Shown here piece after piece: positions 43,995 to 52,858 of a stretch of 64,000 nt of DNA. The stretch lies in NCBI RefSeq assembly GCF_022340605.1, contig NZ_JAJDNQ010000076.1, positions 1 through 64,000 of the forward strand. Direction: 5' to 3'. Under the pieces are notes generated by a model. The model did not search any database and had not been told where the DNA came from. It saw only the letters and a program-made list of their open reading frames with translations. The translations under genes were made by a program, and so were the position numbers. The stretch is from Thiohalocapsa sp. GTDB taxonomy: Bacteria; Pseudomonadota; Gammaproteobacteria; Chromatiales; Chromatiaceae. Each line of letters opens with the position of its first letter. The stretch's first letter is position 1.

Positions 43995-44741
43995 CTAAAC
44001 CGGCTGCACGGTCGGACGGAACAGGATTTCGTTCACGTCCACGTCCTCCGGCTGTGAGATCGCGAACGCAACCATGCTGGCCATGGTGCTGGCCGGCAAG
44101 CCGATCTGGCTCACGACGTCCTTGACGTCGTCCGCCAGTCCGGGCTCGCTGATGTGATCGGCCAGCTCTGTGCTGACCGCCCCGGGCGAGATGGTGGTGA
44201 CGCGGATGTTGTAGTCCTTCACCTCCTGACGCAGCCCTTCGGAGATGGCACGCACGGCGTGCTTGGTGGCGCAATAGACGGCGCCGGTGGCAACGACCTT
44301 GTGGCCGTAGACCGAGGAGACGTTGATGACGTGTCCGGACTTCTGCTCTTTCATGTAGGGCAGCGCGGCGGCAATGCCGTAGAGCGTGCCCTTCATGTTC
44401 ACGTCGATCATGCGGTCCCATTCGTCGATCCGCAGGCTCTCCAGCGGCGAAAGCGGCATGAGGCCGGCGTTGTTTAAGATCACGTCCACGCGACCGTAGG
44501 TCTCCTTGGCGGTGTCGACCAATTTCCGGACGTTGTCGAGCTTCGTGACATCGGTGGCGAGAGCGACCGCCTCACCTCCGGCCTCGGTAATGTCCTGCAC
44601 GATGGCCTCGAGCCGGTCGGCACGGCGGGCGCCGAGCACGACCTTGGCCCCCTTGGCCGCAAGATCGCGGGCGGTCGCCTCGCCCATGCCACTGGAGGCG
44701 CCGGTGATGACGATGACTTTGCCGGTGATGTTGTCAGTCAT
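43995..44741 (-). CDS. Short-chain dehydrogenase/reductase
   Basis: A 248-residue NAD(P)-dependent oxidoreductase of the classical SDR type. The nucleotide loop is [14 protein letters not shown], the NNAG motif is LNNAGLMPL, and the catalytic Ser-Tyr-Lys are in [12 protein letters not shown] and YCATKHAVR. It resembles small alcohol/ketone reductases of the YdfG-like group. The start is ATG 44741 with GGGAGA upstream; the open frame beyond it is the remnant of another gene. Confidence 0.93.
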   Translation of the reverse strand: MTDNITGKVIVITGASSGMGEATARDLAAKGAKVVLGARRADRLEAIVQDITEAGGEAVALATDVTKLDNVRKLVDTAKETYGRVDVILNNAGLMPLSPLESLRIDEWDRMIDVNMKGTLYGIAAALPYMKEQKSGHVINVSSVYGHKVVATGAVYCATKHAVRAISEGLRQEVKDYNIRVTTISPGAVSTELADHISEPGLADDVKDVVSQIGLPASTMASMVAFAISQPEDVDVNEILFRPTVQPV

Positions 44742-44849
44742 GACGATCTCCCATGAGGTTGTTGTTTGCCGCTGTGATGCGAGCAGCGGAACGGCCCGGT
44801 TCGCGGGGGCGAGCGCAACACGCGGTCCGGAGCGGGCAGGCTTCTCGAC

Positions 44850-45014
44850 CACGTCGATTGCGGGCGAGGCAATCAACGCATCCGTGCTGGCAACTGCATG
44901 AGGGATGCCAAGGGCGTCGGCGTGGCTGCGCTCGAGCCGGCTGCTCGCGACACCCGCCCCTTTCTCGCCGCTCTTCTCGCTTGAGCTGAGACCGACGCCA
45001 CTGATCCGGATCAC
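44850..45014 (-). pseudogene. Fragment resembling a Gfo/Idh/MocA oxidoreductase N-terminus
   Basis: In frame with and upstream of the SDR gene, the minus strand reads [20 protein letters not shown] and then [19 protein letters not shown]. This matches the second and third strands of the Gfo/Idh/MocA Rossmann fold (ASRDLERAQAFADELGIP-like, then YEALLADPEIDAV-like). The glycine-rich first loop is damaged and the catalytic region is absent. It is a short, probably non-functional relic. Confidence 0.5.
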
Positions 45015-45268
45015 GTCCGCGTTGATGCCGTTTCCTCGTCATCTTGGAACATCCACGGCAGGGCGCCCCGCCCTGTGCCGTCGGCATAGCGTGCCGTCAA
45101 GACCGGCCCTACGACTCGGCCTCCTCGACGCCGTCCGCACCGGCGCCGCATTTTCAGCAGGGCGTCGATCACCTGGCGCCGATGGTAAGTCCGACCAGCG
45201 CCACGGCACTGGCTCCCGTGCTCCAGAGACCGGGCAAATATTGCTCGCAACGCCGAAATCAGGGCATG

Positions 45269-45378
45269 GTAGGTCGGGTTAGCGATCGCGTAACGCGACA
45301 ATCAACGGCTTACTCGCGCCCTGACTGGCGCCCTGACTGGCGCCCATCGTCGGGTTACGCTGCGCTAACCCGACCTCC
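45269..45378. repeat. Palindromic repeat, family A copy 3 (reversed, with internal duplication)
   Basis: GTAGGTCGGGTTAGCGATCG and GGTTACGCTGCGCTAACCCG form the arms. The spacer CGACAATCAACGGCTTAC is the reverse complement of the spacer in copies 1 and 5, so this copy is inverted. The unit GCCCTGACTGGC occurs twice in a row next to it. Confidence 0.8.
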
Positions 45379-45464
45379 CATACTTGCCCAATCTCTCCAG
45401 TGTGGGAGCAAGCGCGGACGCCCGGCGGCCCGGAGCCATTTTCGCGAGATGGTCGAAGATATGC

Positions 45465-45581
45465 TCAGGGCAGATCGGCGAAGGTGCCGAGGCGGATGTG
45501 GCCGCCGGAGGTCCGGACCGGCGTGCAGAAGATCGCCAGATTGCCCACGGGTGCCGAATAGGTGATATGACCCGCTTCCGG
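45465..45581 (-). pseudogene. C-terminal fragment of a cyclophilin-like fold protein
   Basis: The minus strand encodes HPEAGHITYSAPVGNLAIFC, then TPVRTSGGHIRLGTFADLP and a stop. This resembles the end of small bacterial cyclophilin-like proteins (pattern GDITYYAPWGNLAIFY ... GLVRLGRF). The N-terminal half is not in this frame; the sequence upstream is out of frame or lost. Genes of this family often neighbour SDR, cupin and tautomerase genes, which fits the place. Confidence 0.45.
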
Positions 45582-45728
45582 GTGTAGTCGGCCAACGCGT
45601 CCGTGGTATCGAATCGCAGACGTCAGTTCTCGCATCGCTGGGCGTCGTCCCCGACGATTGGAGAGCAATAGGGGACGTGAGGTATTCCCACGAATTGCGC
45701 CGCACCGGACTGCTCCCGACCTGCACGG

Positions 45729-45814
45729 CCCGCTGGGAGCGCCGGCTTCCAGCCGGCTCGCCGCGTGCCCGGCTCGGCGCCGGGCACGCGGCCTCAGCGC
45801 GTCAGCACGCAGTT
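45729..45814. repeat. GGGAGCG/CCGGGCACGC repeat, copy 2
   Basis: This copy matches 42611-42695 and includes the palindromic pairs GCCGGCTTCCAGCCGGC and CGTGCCCGGCTCGGCGCCGG. The surrounding gap (about 45582-45918) also holds a 10-codon relic of the nuclease gene described next and otherwise no gene. Confidence 0.7.
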
Positions 45815-45879
45815 AAGCCTTTACCGAGGCAACCGATGTTTTGGGGACACCCCAGGATTTGTGCCTGTATTTTCCAGGT

Positions 45880-45912
45880 CAGGCCAAAGATGCGGTGCCA
45901 GTTGATCACCGG
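45880..45912 (-). pseudogene. Ten-codon relic of a second Rpn-type nuclease 5' end
   Basis: The minus strand reads INWHRIFGLT, nearly identical to the INWHRLFGLT start of the neighbouring nuclease pseudogene. It then continues with unrelated sequence. It lies just after the stop of that pseudogene, as if a tandem or inserted copy was deleted. Confidence 0.6.
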
Positions 45913-45918
45913 CCGACG

Positions 45919-46780
45919 TCAGTCCGTATCCGGCAGCTCGCGATCGAGCAGCGCACGGAGTCGCACGAGCTCTTCCTTGCTCAGACCTTGCAGGCGCTCC
46001 TCGGGTGGTAGCCCGCGCAGGCGTTCTTCGGGTCGTAGCCCACGCAAGCGCTCCTCAGGCGGCAACCCACGCAAGCGCTCCTCGGGCGGTAGCCCACGCA
46101 GACGCTCCTCGGGCGGCAGCTCCGGCAGCACCTCCAGCGCCACGTCACGGCGAAAGTCTTCGATGGTGTAGGACATGCGCAGGCCCGCATTGCGGTAGTG
46201 TCGGTACAGCTCGTTGAGGATAGGCAGATGATCGGCCGCCTGCCAGCGGAAGTTGCGCGCCCCCTCGGCCACCCGCTCCGCCTCGGCGCTGAACAACTCC
46301 CACAGCGCGTTGCGCGGCGCGCGCTCGACCGCGCGCGGGACGATGACGGTCACCGCACGACCGCACGACCGATCGCCGGGAGGCGGTAGACGCCAGGCTT
46401 AGACTCGGCAGGCTGCACCTGCTCGAACAGCGCGCGGGATGGCGCGTGGACACCGCATACAGCCCGAACGCGTCCGGCGCGGCACCCGGCGCGAACGCCT
46501 TGCGGTAGTTGACATAGTGGCCGATCAGCTCCTCGATCGCCCAGCTGTCCAGGCTCTCGTGCAGCGACTTGTAGGTCAGCAGGTTGTGCGCGCGCAGCCC
46601 TTCCAGCCCGTCACACGGCGCCGGCAGTCGCCACACGGGCGTGCGCTCCGGCTCGCGGATCACCAGCACGTCGAGCAGCTGGCGCTTGCGCGCCAGGTCC
46701 TTCTCCAACTCCACCGCATAGCCGGTACCGGTGAAGTAGTCGTCCAGCGTCAGGCCGAAAAGGCGGTGCCAGTTGATCAT
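45919..46780 (-). pseudogene. Rpn/YhgA-type PD-(D/E)XK nuclease, frameshifted
   Basis: Starting at ATG 46780 the frame reads INWHRLFGLTLDDYFTGTGY, then the nuclease core ELEKDLARKRQLLDVLVIRE and ends usefully near YAVSTRHP. Similarity continues in a second frame (ALFEQVQPAESKPGVYRLPA, to a stop at about 46345) and then in a third (VTVIVPRAVERAPRNALWEL to the end at 45919). Two frameshifts therefore break the gene. The C-terminal third contains five 9-residue repeats. Family members are recombination-promoting nucleases or transposase-like proteins. Confidence 0.75.
45982..46116 (-). repeat. Five 27-bp tandem repeats encoding PPEERLRGL
   Basis: The units read PPEERLRGL three times, then RPEERLRGL and PPEERLQGL. 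The 27-bp DNA units are nearly identical, so copy number could vary by slippage. Such repeats are typical of the C-terminus of Rpn-type nucleases. Confidence 0.85.
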
Positions 46781-47347
46781 GACGTCCAAAGAGAAATCAG
46801 CCGATAGCTGGAACTACAAGCGCGCAAAAACCGCGAATCCTCTTGTGAAGGTGCCGACGACAGTTACCGACTATCCGCACAATATGGCGTGTTTGGTGCA
46901 AAACGCCGGCACGAATCTGGCACACCGACGGAGAACCTCGTGCCTTTGTGCACCGCTCCAGCGTCTCCGTTGATGCTTGATTGCAAGACTTGCCCCCATC
47001 TCTGGTGACCGCGGCCGTCACGCCGAAGAAGGCGCTCCCACGGCGGTGGAAGGACTTATGATCATGGCCGGCGATTCATTGGGTGCCATGCAGAAAACGT
47101 GGTGCGTCCCCATTTTCCCGTTTTCCGTTACACGCCATTGGTGGAACCGCTCCGAGACTGAGAAAGAATGCTCCGTAGATCAGGCTGAGGAACGAAGCCC
47201 AACACCGCGCGCGACCTAACCGCCGGTTTGTCGGCCCTCCCTCGTCGGCCCGACTAAAAAAGAACGCTTTGGATGCGGCGAGCAACATACTTCCACGGTC
47301 TGTCCGCTTGCTGCACCCGACGCCGCTGCCTTTGCGGGATGCGGAGC
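46781..47347. other. Gap upstream of the nuclease pseudogene, with D-type repeat copy 2
   Basis: Bases 47167-47258 are an uninterrupted D-type repeat (GTAGATCAGGCTGAGGAACG to CCTCGTCGGCCCGACT). The next 50 bases also match the flank of the copy at 20.0-20.4 kb. The rest (46781-47166) is somewhat AT-richer and has no gene that I can support. Confidence 0.65.
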
Positions 47348-49075
47348 TCATTGTGAAAACGGCGGAGACTCCTGCGCGCACCGGGCGCTATCGGGCGGGA
47401 GGTCTCCGTCGATCAGATAAGCGGCAACGTAGTCTTGCGCGCACTGGCTCGGATTGAGCAGTTGGGTATGCCCGAAGCCGTCGACGGTTAGCAAATGGCC
47501 GTCCCATAGCTCGTCGGCCATGCGCCGCGAGCTGGAATACGGGGTGGCCGGGTCAAAGGTGTTGCCGATCACGAGTACCGGCGGGGTCGGCGTGTCCCAC
47601 GGCCCGAGATAGCGATTGGACGCCCTGACCGACCAGCGGTTGCACACGGCCCCGAAGGGCCAGCCGTTGAGTCCGGCGCGCTCGTACGAAAACCACGCCT
47701 GCGCCGCGTACGCCGCCGGCGTCGTCGGGTTGGGGCTCTCCCCGCAGATCACCGAGCGTTGGCGCCCCACGCTGGTGACGTAGGTGGACGGCGCCGGCGG
47801 CCCTGCCGCTTCCTCGGCCGCTTCCCCCGCCGGTTCCTCGGCGGGGGCCGGCGGGGCCAGGGGCTGAGCGGCAAGGCACGCGGCGACGTCGCCGTCCCCG
47901 ACTTGCTGTTGCGATGCCTCCCAGACCTTCTCTAGTGCCTCCGCAACGGCACGCCATCCCGGGAACCGGCCGAAGCCGGGCAATGGGCGCAGGAGGTAGA
48001 TCTTGCTCGTCACGTACGCAATCAGCGCCCGGTTGTCGACGGGCTGATCGAGACCGTCGACCGACCCGGCCGTCACGGGGCACGCATCGATGCGCGCCAG
48101 AAGAGTCGCCCATTTGCGCCATGTCGCCTCGGGCGATCCGGCCGAGAACGCGCAGCTGGCCGTGTCGACGTCGCCGCATTGGTTCATGAATTCACTGACT
48201 GTATCCGCGGCGCCCAAGTCCGAGCCGATCCGCACGAAGGTGCTCAGCAACGCCCCGTCGCCGTCGTTGCCAGCCCAGGCCCTGGGGTCGGCGGCGCCGT
48301 CGAGGACGACCGCCCGGACCCGGTCCGGAAACATGTTCAGGTAGGTCGCTCCTAAGAACGTGCCGTAGGAGGTTCCGTAGTAGGTCAGTTCCTCGTCGCC
48401 GACCGCCTGGCGCAAAAGGTCAAGGTCGCGTGCGTTGTCTGCCGTCGATACATGCGCCAGCAGGTCGCTATTCCTGCGCAGACAACGTCGATTGAGCCTG
48501 GTGTGGCCTTCGATGTAGCCCGCCAGCTCCCGCGCGGATACGGGGATAGCGGGGAGGTCGGCGAATGCGGCTTCAAGGAAGCCGATCTCCTGCTCCTCGC
48601 TGTCGAAGCATTGGACGACGGGAGTGGTGCGCCCTCCCATGCCGCGCGGGTCCCAGCTCACGACATCGAACGAGCGCCGCACCGCTTCGGGAAAGCCCCA
48701 AACGGACGCCGGCAGGTATTGAGTACCGACATCGCTCGGGCCACCCGGGTTCCAGAACAGGGTCCCGATTCGGCTGCCCGGGTCCTGTGCCGGCGCTTTG
48801 ATCAGGGCAAGGCTGAACGTCTTGCCGCGCGGCCGCGAATAGTCCATCGGTACGTCGGCGGTCGCGCACTCGAAGCCGTCTTCATCGGCACAGGGCTGCC
48901 AGTCGAGCACGGGTACGCGTACGCTGGCCAGCTCCGGTGTTGCGGCGACGACAGGAGATGCGACGTCCAGCAGGCCGGTCATCGCCAATGCGGCGGTCAT
49001 TGCGATCGGCTGCCGGCAGCGGCGTTGCGGGCGCGGTTCGATGGCGGATGGGGCACGCTCGGAACGCATGCTCAT
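47348..49075 (-). CDS. Secreted alpha/beta hydrolase, TAP-like (tripeptidyl aminopeptidase type)
   Basis: A 575-residue exported hydrolase. The signal region is MTAALAMTGLLDVASPVVAA. The alpha/beta fold shows LFWNPGGPSDVG, SWDPRGMGG and the nucleophile elbow YYGTSYGTFLGATY. After a long lid, the TAP-like C-terminal domain has Asp in IGNTFDPATPYSSS and His in GFGHTQLLNPSQC. Known relatives cleave N-terminal peptides and are commonest in Actinobacteria, so transfer is possible. I start at ATG 49075 because GAGGT lies just upstream; ATG 49096 lacks such a site. Confidence 0.9.
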   Translation of the reverse strand: MSMRSERAPSAIEPRPQRRCRQPIAMTAALAMTGLLDVASPVVAATPELASVRVPVLDWQPCADEDGFECATADVPMDYSRPRGKTFSLALIKAPAQDPGSRIGTLFWNPGGPSDVGTQYLPASVWGFPEAVRRSFDVVSWDPRGMGGRTTPVVQCFDSEEQEIGFLEAAFADLPAIPVSARELAGYIEGHTRLNRRCLRRNSDLLAHVSTADNARDLDLLRQAVGDEELTYYGTSYGTFLGATYLNMFPDRVRAVVLDGAADPRAWAGNDGDGALLSTFVRIGSDLGAADTVSEFMNQCGDVDTASCAFSAGSPEATWRKWATLLARIDACPVTAGSVDGLDQPVDNRALIAYVTSKIYLLRPLPGFGRFPGWRAVAEALEKVWEASQQQVGDGDVAACLAAQPLAPPAPAEEPAGEAAEEAAGPPAPSTYVTSVGRQRSVICGESPNPTTPAAYAAQAWFSYERAGLNGWPFGAVCNRWSVRASNRYLGPWDTPTPPVLVIGNTFDPATPYSSSRRMADELWDGHLLTVDGFGHTQLLNPSQCAQDYVAAYLIDGDLPPDSARCAQESPPFSQ

Positions 49076-49160
49076 GGACACCTCGGCGCAATTCATCGAT
49101 GGAATGGTAACGACGCCTTTGTCAACGGCGGCGCGGCAGGCTGGCGGATTTGCAGCGCCC

Positions 49161-50357
49161 TCACCCTTCCACCGCTTTGATCACCGCAAGCGCCAACTCA
49201 CCGGCGTGGTCGGCGTCACCTTCCGCCCCGCTGTTGAGCGCGATGGTCACGATCAGGTCCTTGTCCATGAGATAGACATAGAGGACGCGGTAGCCATTGG
49301 TCTCGCCCTCATACTGCCAGCCGGTGCCGAGTTTCGAGGCGAAGCCGGAGACGCCAAGGCCGAAGCCGCGGGGGTCGTCGGTGGTCACTCCATCGATCGG
49401 CTTGCCCGTCTTCATCGAGACCATCTGGGTCAGCTCGTCGCGCGCGGCGGGGTCGAGAAGATCGCCCGAGCCGAAAAGCGCGCGGACCCAGCGGTTGACT
49501 TGCTCGGGGCGCGAAACGATCGCGCCCGCCGGGCCCGCCCAAGACATGTCCTCCAGCATTACGTCGGCGCCATCATAGGCCCAAAGGGGCGCATATCCGT
49601 CGGCAATGAAATAGCCCGAGGCCATCCGGTCGGTGATCTCGGGTGGATAGATCTCGTCACGGTAGTAAGTCGAGGTCAGGCCGGAGCGCGGGCCGAAGAA
49701 CCGCTCCTCGAAGTTCTCGCGGACACGCTTGCCGGTCGCGCGCTCAATGACCATGCCGGCGAGCATGTAGTTGGTGTTGGAGTAGGAATAGCCCGTTGTC
49801 GGCGCAGGTGCGCTGGGATAAGAGGGATCCGCGAAGCCCACGAGCACCTCGGGCGAGAAGTGGCGCGAGAGGCCCACCTTCGCGATGCTGTCGAGCATGG
49901 CATCGATGTCGTCGTAGCTCGGGATGCCGCTCGTCATGTTGAGCAGTTGACGGAGCGTGACATGCTTCCAGGCGGGATATTCCGGCAGCCAAGTGCCAAG
50001 CGTGTCGTCGAGATCGAGCACGCCTTTTGACTGGAGCTGGAGGAGGGTCACCGCAGTGAAGGACTTGGTGATGCTGCCGATCTGGAACAGCGTCTCGGGC
50101 GTCACGTCCGCCGCGTCCGGCGCGTTCGAGACCTTGCCCGAGGCGACGTTCACCGTGCCCGCATCGCCCGGCAGGCTCACGCTGATCGAGATCGCCGTGG
50201 CCCGCTCCCCCGGCGCGGTGTCGGCGATGTAGCTGTCGGCGATGGTCTGGAGCTTCGATTCGAGCGTGGCTTGGGACGTGTCGGCGAAAGAGCGAGCGCC
50301 GGGAAGGCCAAGGCACATTGCGGCGACGACAACAACGGCGGCCGTTGGACGGTTCAT
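49161..50357 (-). CDS. Serine hydrolase of the class C beta-lactamase family
   Basis: A 398-residue periplasmic or secreted protein with signal peptide MNRPTAAVVVVAAMCLGLPG. The nucleophile motif is SITK (in FQIGSITKSFTAV) and the second motif is YSN (GYSYSNTNY). The third motif, near the C-terminus, is not a clear KTG. Members act as esterases, D-aminopeptidases or peptidases, so beta-lactamase activity is not implied. It lies 85 bp upstream of the TAP-like hydrolase on the same strand, and the two may be cotranscribed. Confidence 0.9.
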   Translation of the reverse strand: MNRPTAAVVVVAAMCLGLPGARSFADTSQATLESKLQTIADSYIADTAPGERATAISISVSLPGDAGTVNVASGKVSNAPDAADVTPETLFQIGSITKSFTAVTLLQLQSKGVLDLDDTLGTWLPEYPAWKHVTLRQLLNMTSGIPSYDDIDAMLDSIAKVGLSRHFSPEVLVGFADPSYPSAPAPTTGYSYSNTNYMLAGMVIERATGKRVRENFEERFFGPRSGLTSTYYRDEIYPPEITDRMASGYFIADGYAPLWAYDGADVMLEDMSWAGPAGAIVSRPEQVNRWVRALFGSGDLLDPAARDELTQMVSMKTGKPIDGVTTDDPRGFGLGVSGFASKLGTGWQYEGETNGYRVLYVYLMDKDLIVTIALNSGAEGDADHAGELALAVIKAVEG

Positions 50358-50481
50358 GGTTTTTTCCTGAAAAGTCTTGTGCTAGCCGCGACCTAAATTC
50401 CATCGCTCGGGGCACTCATGCAGTGCCTACCTCCCCCGTACGCCGTGCTCAGCACTGCGTGCCGCGCACGGAGTGCGCGCC

Positions 50482-51276
50482 CTAATCTTCCAGCAACAAG
50501 TCCTTAGCCGCGTTGATCTGCGCGGCCAGGTAGTCGCTGCCGCCGCGGTCGGGATGCAGGCGCTGCATCAGGCGGCGATGGGCGGCGCGGATAGTCTCGG
50601 GATCGGCGCCGGGTTCAACACCGAGGATAGACCAAGCGTCCTCCTTGGTCATCCCCCCGGTAGCGGCGTGGGCACCGCCGCCTGGGGCTTCGCCGCTGCC
50701 GGCCGTCGCGTCGCGCCAGTCGCCGTGCTCGCGGTCCAGGTACGCGGTCAGCACCGCCGCGGAGCGAGCGTCGGATTCTTGGTATAGCTCCAGCATCCGC
50801 AGCAGTTGCGACAGCGAGAGCTGCGAGAGCCTCTGGCCGGTGAACGGGCCTTCACGCACCTCGCCGTCCATGACGCCGTTGGCGTGGTCGAGGCTCATGT
50901 CCAGGTAACGGGTGCGGATGGACGAGGTCCTGCCGGCGCCAGCAGCGCTCCCGGCGCTACCGCCCGCGCCGCCGCCCGAACCCGCGCCGGGAGCACCCGG
51001 CCCGACGAGCCCCAGGGACTGCAACAGCCGATGCAACGCCGGCAGCGACTGGAGCAGGTTCAGCGCCCGCATCGCCACCGGCACGGCGGCGGCGACGGCC
51101 GCGAAGATGGGGTTGAGCCGCCCGCTCATCACCGCCAGCAGCACCAGCGCCACAACGGCCCAGACGGCGCCCTTGCGCAGCACCGCGGCGACCTTGGGCG
51201 CCGGCGTGGTGCGGAACCAGTGCAGGAACCACCACAGCAGCAACACCACCGCCAGCAGGACGATCAGCCGGGCCAT
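50482..51276 (-). CDS. Membrane-anchored DnaJ-domain protein
   Basis: A 264-residue protein with two N-terminal helices ([18 protein letters not shown] and [14 protein letters not shown]), a Gly/Ala/Ser-rich linker (about 90-115) and a middle domain of unknown type. A C-terminal J-domain ends it: [20 protein letters not shown], then the HPD tripeptide in [16 protein letters not shown]. It resembles Pam18/DjlA-type co-chaperones that recruit DnaK to the membrane. It is the third gene of the MocA-VWA-DnaJ series on the minus strand. Confidence 0.88.
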   Translation of the reverse strand: MARLIVLLAVVLLLWWFLHWFRTTPAPKVAAVLRKGAVWAVVALVLLAVMSGRLNPIFAAVAAAVPVAMRALNLLQSLPALHRLLQSLGLVGPGAPGAGSGGGAGGSAGSAAGAGRTSSIRTRYLDMSLDHANGVMDGEVREGPFTGQRLSQLSLSQLLRMLELYQESDARSAAVLTAYLDREHGDWRDATAGSGEAPGGGAHAATGGMTKEDAWSILGVEPGADPETIRAAHRRLMQRLHPDRGGSDYLAAQINAAKDLLLED

Positions 51277-51313
51277 ATGCGACCTCTAAACCTCATCAAC
51301 GTCTCCAATGCCG

Positions 51314-52027
51314 TCAGCGCTCGCCGAGCTGCCGGGTCAGTTGCAGCACCGCGCCGCCGCGGCGACGGCCGAAGTCCGTCAGCGCCCGGCGGCCTCCGGC
51401 GGCGAACACGGCCACGGCGCTGAGCAGGTCCTTGAGCACCTGCGGGCTGTTGTGATCAAACGGGCACCAGGCGCCACCGGAGAGCCGGGCGATGTCGCGG
51501 AGTATCCGCTCGGCACCAGGCTCGCGCCCCTCCTGGAACACGAACACGGGCACGCCGAGCAGCCCGAGCTCGCCCGCATGCCCGGCGAGGGCATCGTGGT
51601 CTTCTTCCACGCAATCGCCGACGAACACCAGGGCGTTCACGGCGCCGCGGCCGGCCTCGGCCTTGGCGTGGGCCAGCACCCGGCCGATCTGGGTCAGACC
51701 GGCGGCGCAGTAGACGCGGGTCATGCGCGGCAGCAGCTCGTCGGCGCTGCCGCACCACGGGGAGGCATGGAACTCGTGAAAGCCGCGGTACCAACAAAGC
51801 TGCACCTCCAGCCCGCCCAGGTCACGGGTCTCTTGGAACATGGCCGCCTGGATGTCGGCGGCCCGGTCCCAGGTGGGCTCACGGCTGGCGGTGGCGTCCA
51901 TGGCGAAGATGAGCCGCCCGCGCGCACCGGCGCCGGCGCGCTGCGGTGTACGCGCCACCTGCGCCAGAAAGGCGTCGATCTCGCCGTCGCTGGAGGTCTT
52001 CTGGAGGTCTTTGCCGGATTTGCTCAT
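51314..52027 (-). CDS. VWA-domain protein
   Basis: A 237-residue soluble protein. The metal-ion-dependent adhesion site is visible as IFAMDATASREPTWD (DxTxS form), with the Thr in AAGLTQIGRVL and the Asp in VFVGDCVEEDHDAL. No signal peptide is present, so it is cytoplasmic. VWA proteins in bacteria often act with AAA ATPases or in metal-centre assembly, but none lies nearby. It is between the MocA-like and DnaJ-like genes, with gaps of 18 and 37 bp. Confidence 0.85.
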   Translation of the reverse strand: MSKSGKDLQKTSSDGEIDAFLAQVARTPQRAGAGARGRLIFAMDATASREPTWDRAADIQAAMFQETRDLGGLEVQLCWYRGFHEFHASPWCGSADELLPRMTRVYCAAGLTQIGRVLAHAKAEAGRGAVNALVFVGDCVEEDHDALAGHAGELGLLGVPVFVFQEGREPGAERILRDIARLSGGAWCPFDHNSPQVLKDLLSAVAVFAAGGRRALTDFGRRRGGAVLQLTRQLGER

Positions 52028-52045
52028 AGATGTCTAGATGGGGCT

Positions 52046-52678
52046 TCAATCGTCCCGATTGGACCGGGTGGCGGCGCCCGGGTGCCGCGCCGCGGCGCCC
52101 ATCCACACCGGCCCTGTGGCAAGGTCGCCGGGCCGATCGAGATCTTGCAGGATACCCGGGTCGTCCACGGGGATCGTAACGAGCTGATCCGCGTGGGCCA
52201 CAAGCAATGCGCGCGCCCCCTGATCGCCGCGCGAGGCCAGCAGCGCATCCCGCCAGCGGGCGCCGAAGCCCACCGGGTGGCCACGCCGGCCGTCCAGCGT
52301 CGGCGCCGCGATCCCGGCGCCCGCCGCGACGGCCCGCGCAACCGCCGCGATGGTCGCTGGCTGCAAGAAGGGCATGTCGCCGAGCGCCACCACCCACCCG
52401 TCCGCAGCCTGACTGGCGCCGACTCCGCAGGCAAGGCTGTGTCCCATGCCGAGGTGCGCGTCCGCGCAGCCGATGACGACCACGCCAAGCCGCCGCAGCA
52501 CGGGTCCGACGCCCTCCTCCGGCGCGCGCACCACCGCCAGCACATCGCAGCCGGCAGCGAGCAGGTTGCGCGCCGCGGCGACGCACATGGGCGTGCCATC
52601 CGCCAGCAGCGCGCTCAGCTTGTCGCCGCCGAAGCGCCGCCCCGAGCCAGCGGCGAGCAAGAGCGCCCGAATGCTCAT
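52046..52678 (-). CDS. MobA/MocA-like nucleotidyltransferase
   Basis: A 210-residue NTP transferase. The signature LLLAAGSGRRFGGDKLSALL binds the nucleotide, VALGDMPFLQP carries the metal-binding Asp, and RRGHPVGFGARWRDAL is the late motif seen in MocA. It would attach CMP or GMP to the molybdenum cofactor; the MocA type serves xanthine-oxidase-family enzymes. No molybdoenzyme gene is in the window. It starts at ATG 52678 and heads a three-gene minus-strand series. Confidence 0.87.
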   Translation of the reverse strand: MSIRALLLAAGSGRRFGGDKLSALLADGTPMCVAAARNLLAAGCDVLAVVRAPEEGVGPVLRRLGVVVIGCADAHLGMGHSLACGVGASQAADGWVVALGDMPFLQPATIAAVARAVAAGAGIAAPTLDGRRGHPVGFGARWRDALLASRGDQGARALLVAHADQLVTIPVDDPGILQDLDRPGDLATGPVWMGAAARHPGAATRSNRDD

Positions 52679-52858
52679 TCACCCCCTCTATCCACCCGAT
52701 CCTCCGCTCGACCATCCGCCCGGTGCGACGGACGGGCGGGCCGAAGCGCTCCGTTCCCCGCATCCCCCGACATGCGGCCGTCATCGTTCCCATCTAGACT
52801 CCGCTGGCCGCCAGCGGCAAATGCCAACAAGACACCACCACCCAAGAGGATTTCAGCC

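Noticed and set aside
45014..45300. Further gene remnant upstream of the Gfo/Idh-like piece (minus strand, ADGTGRGALPWMF)
   Set aside because: A short protein-like stretch is visible, but I could not relate it to any family and the frame is interrupted.
49161..50357. True class C beta-lactamase conferring resistance
   Set aside because: SITK and YSN are present, but the third KTG motif is not clear and the length and loops fit general serine hydrolases of this fold.
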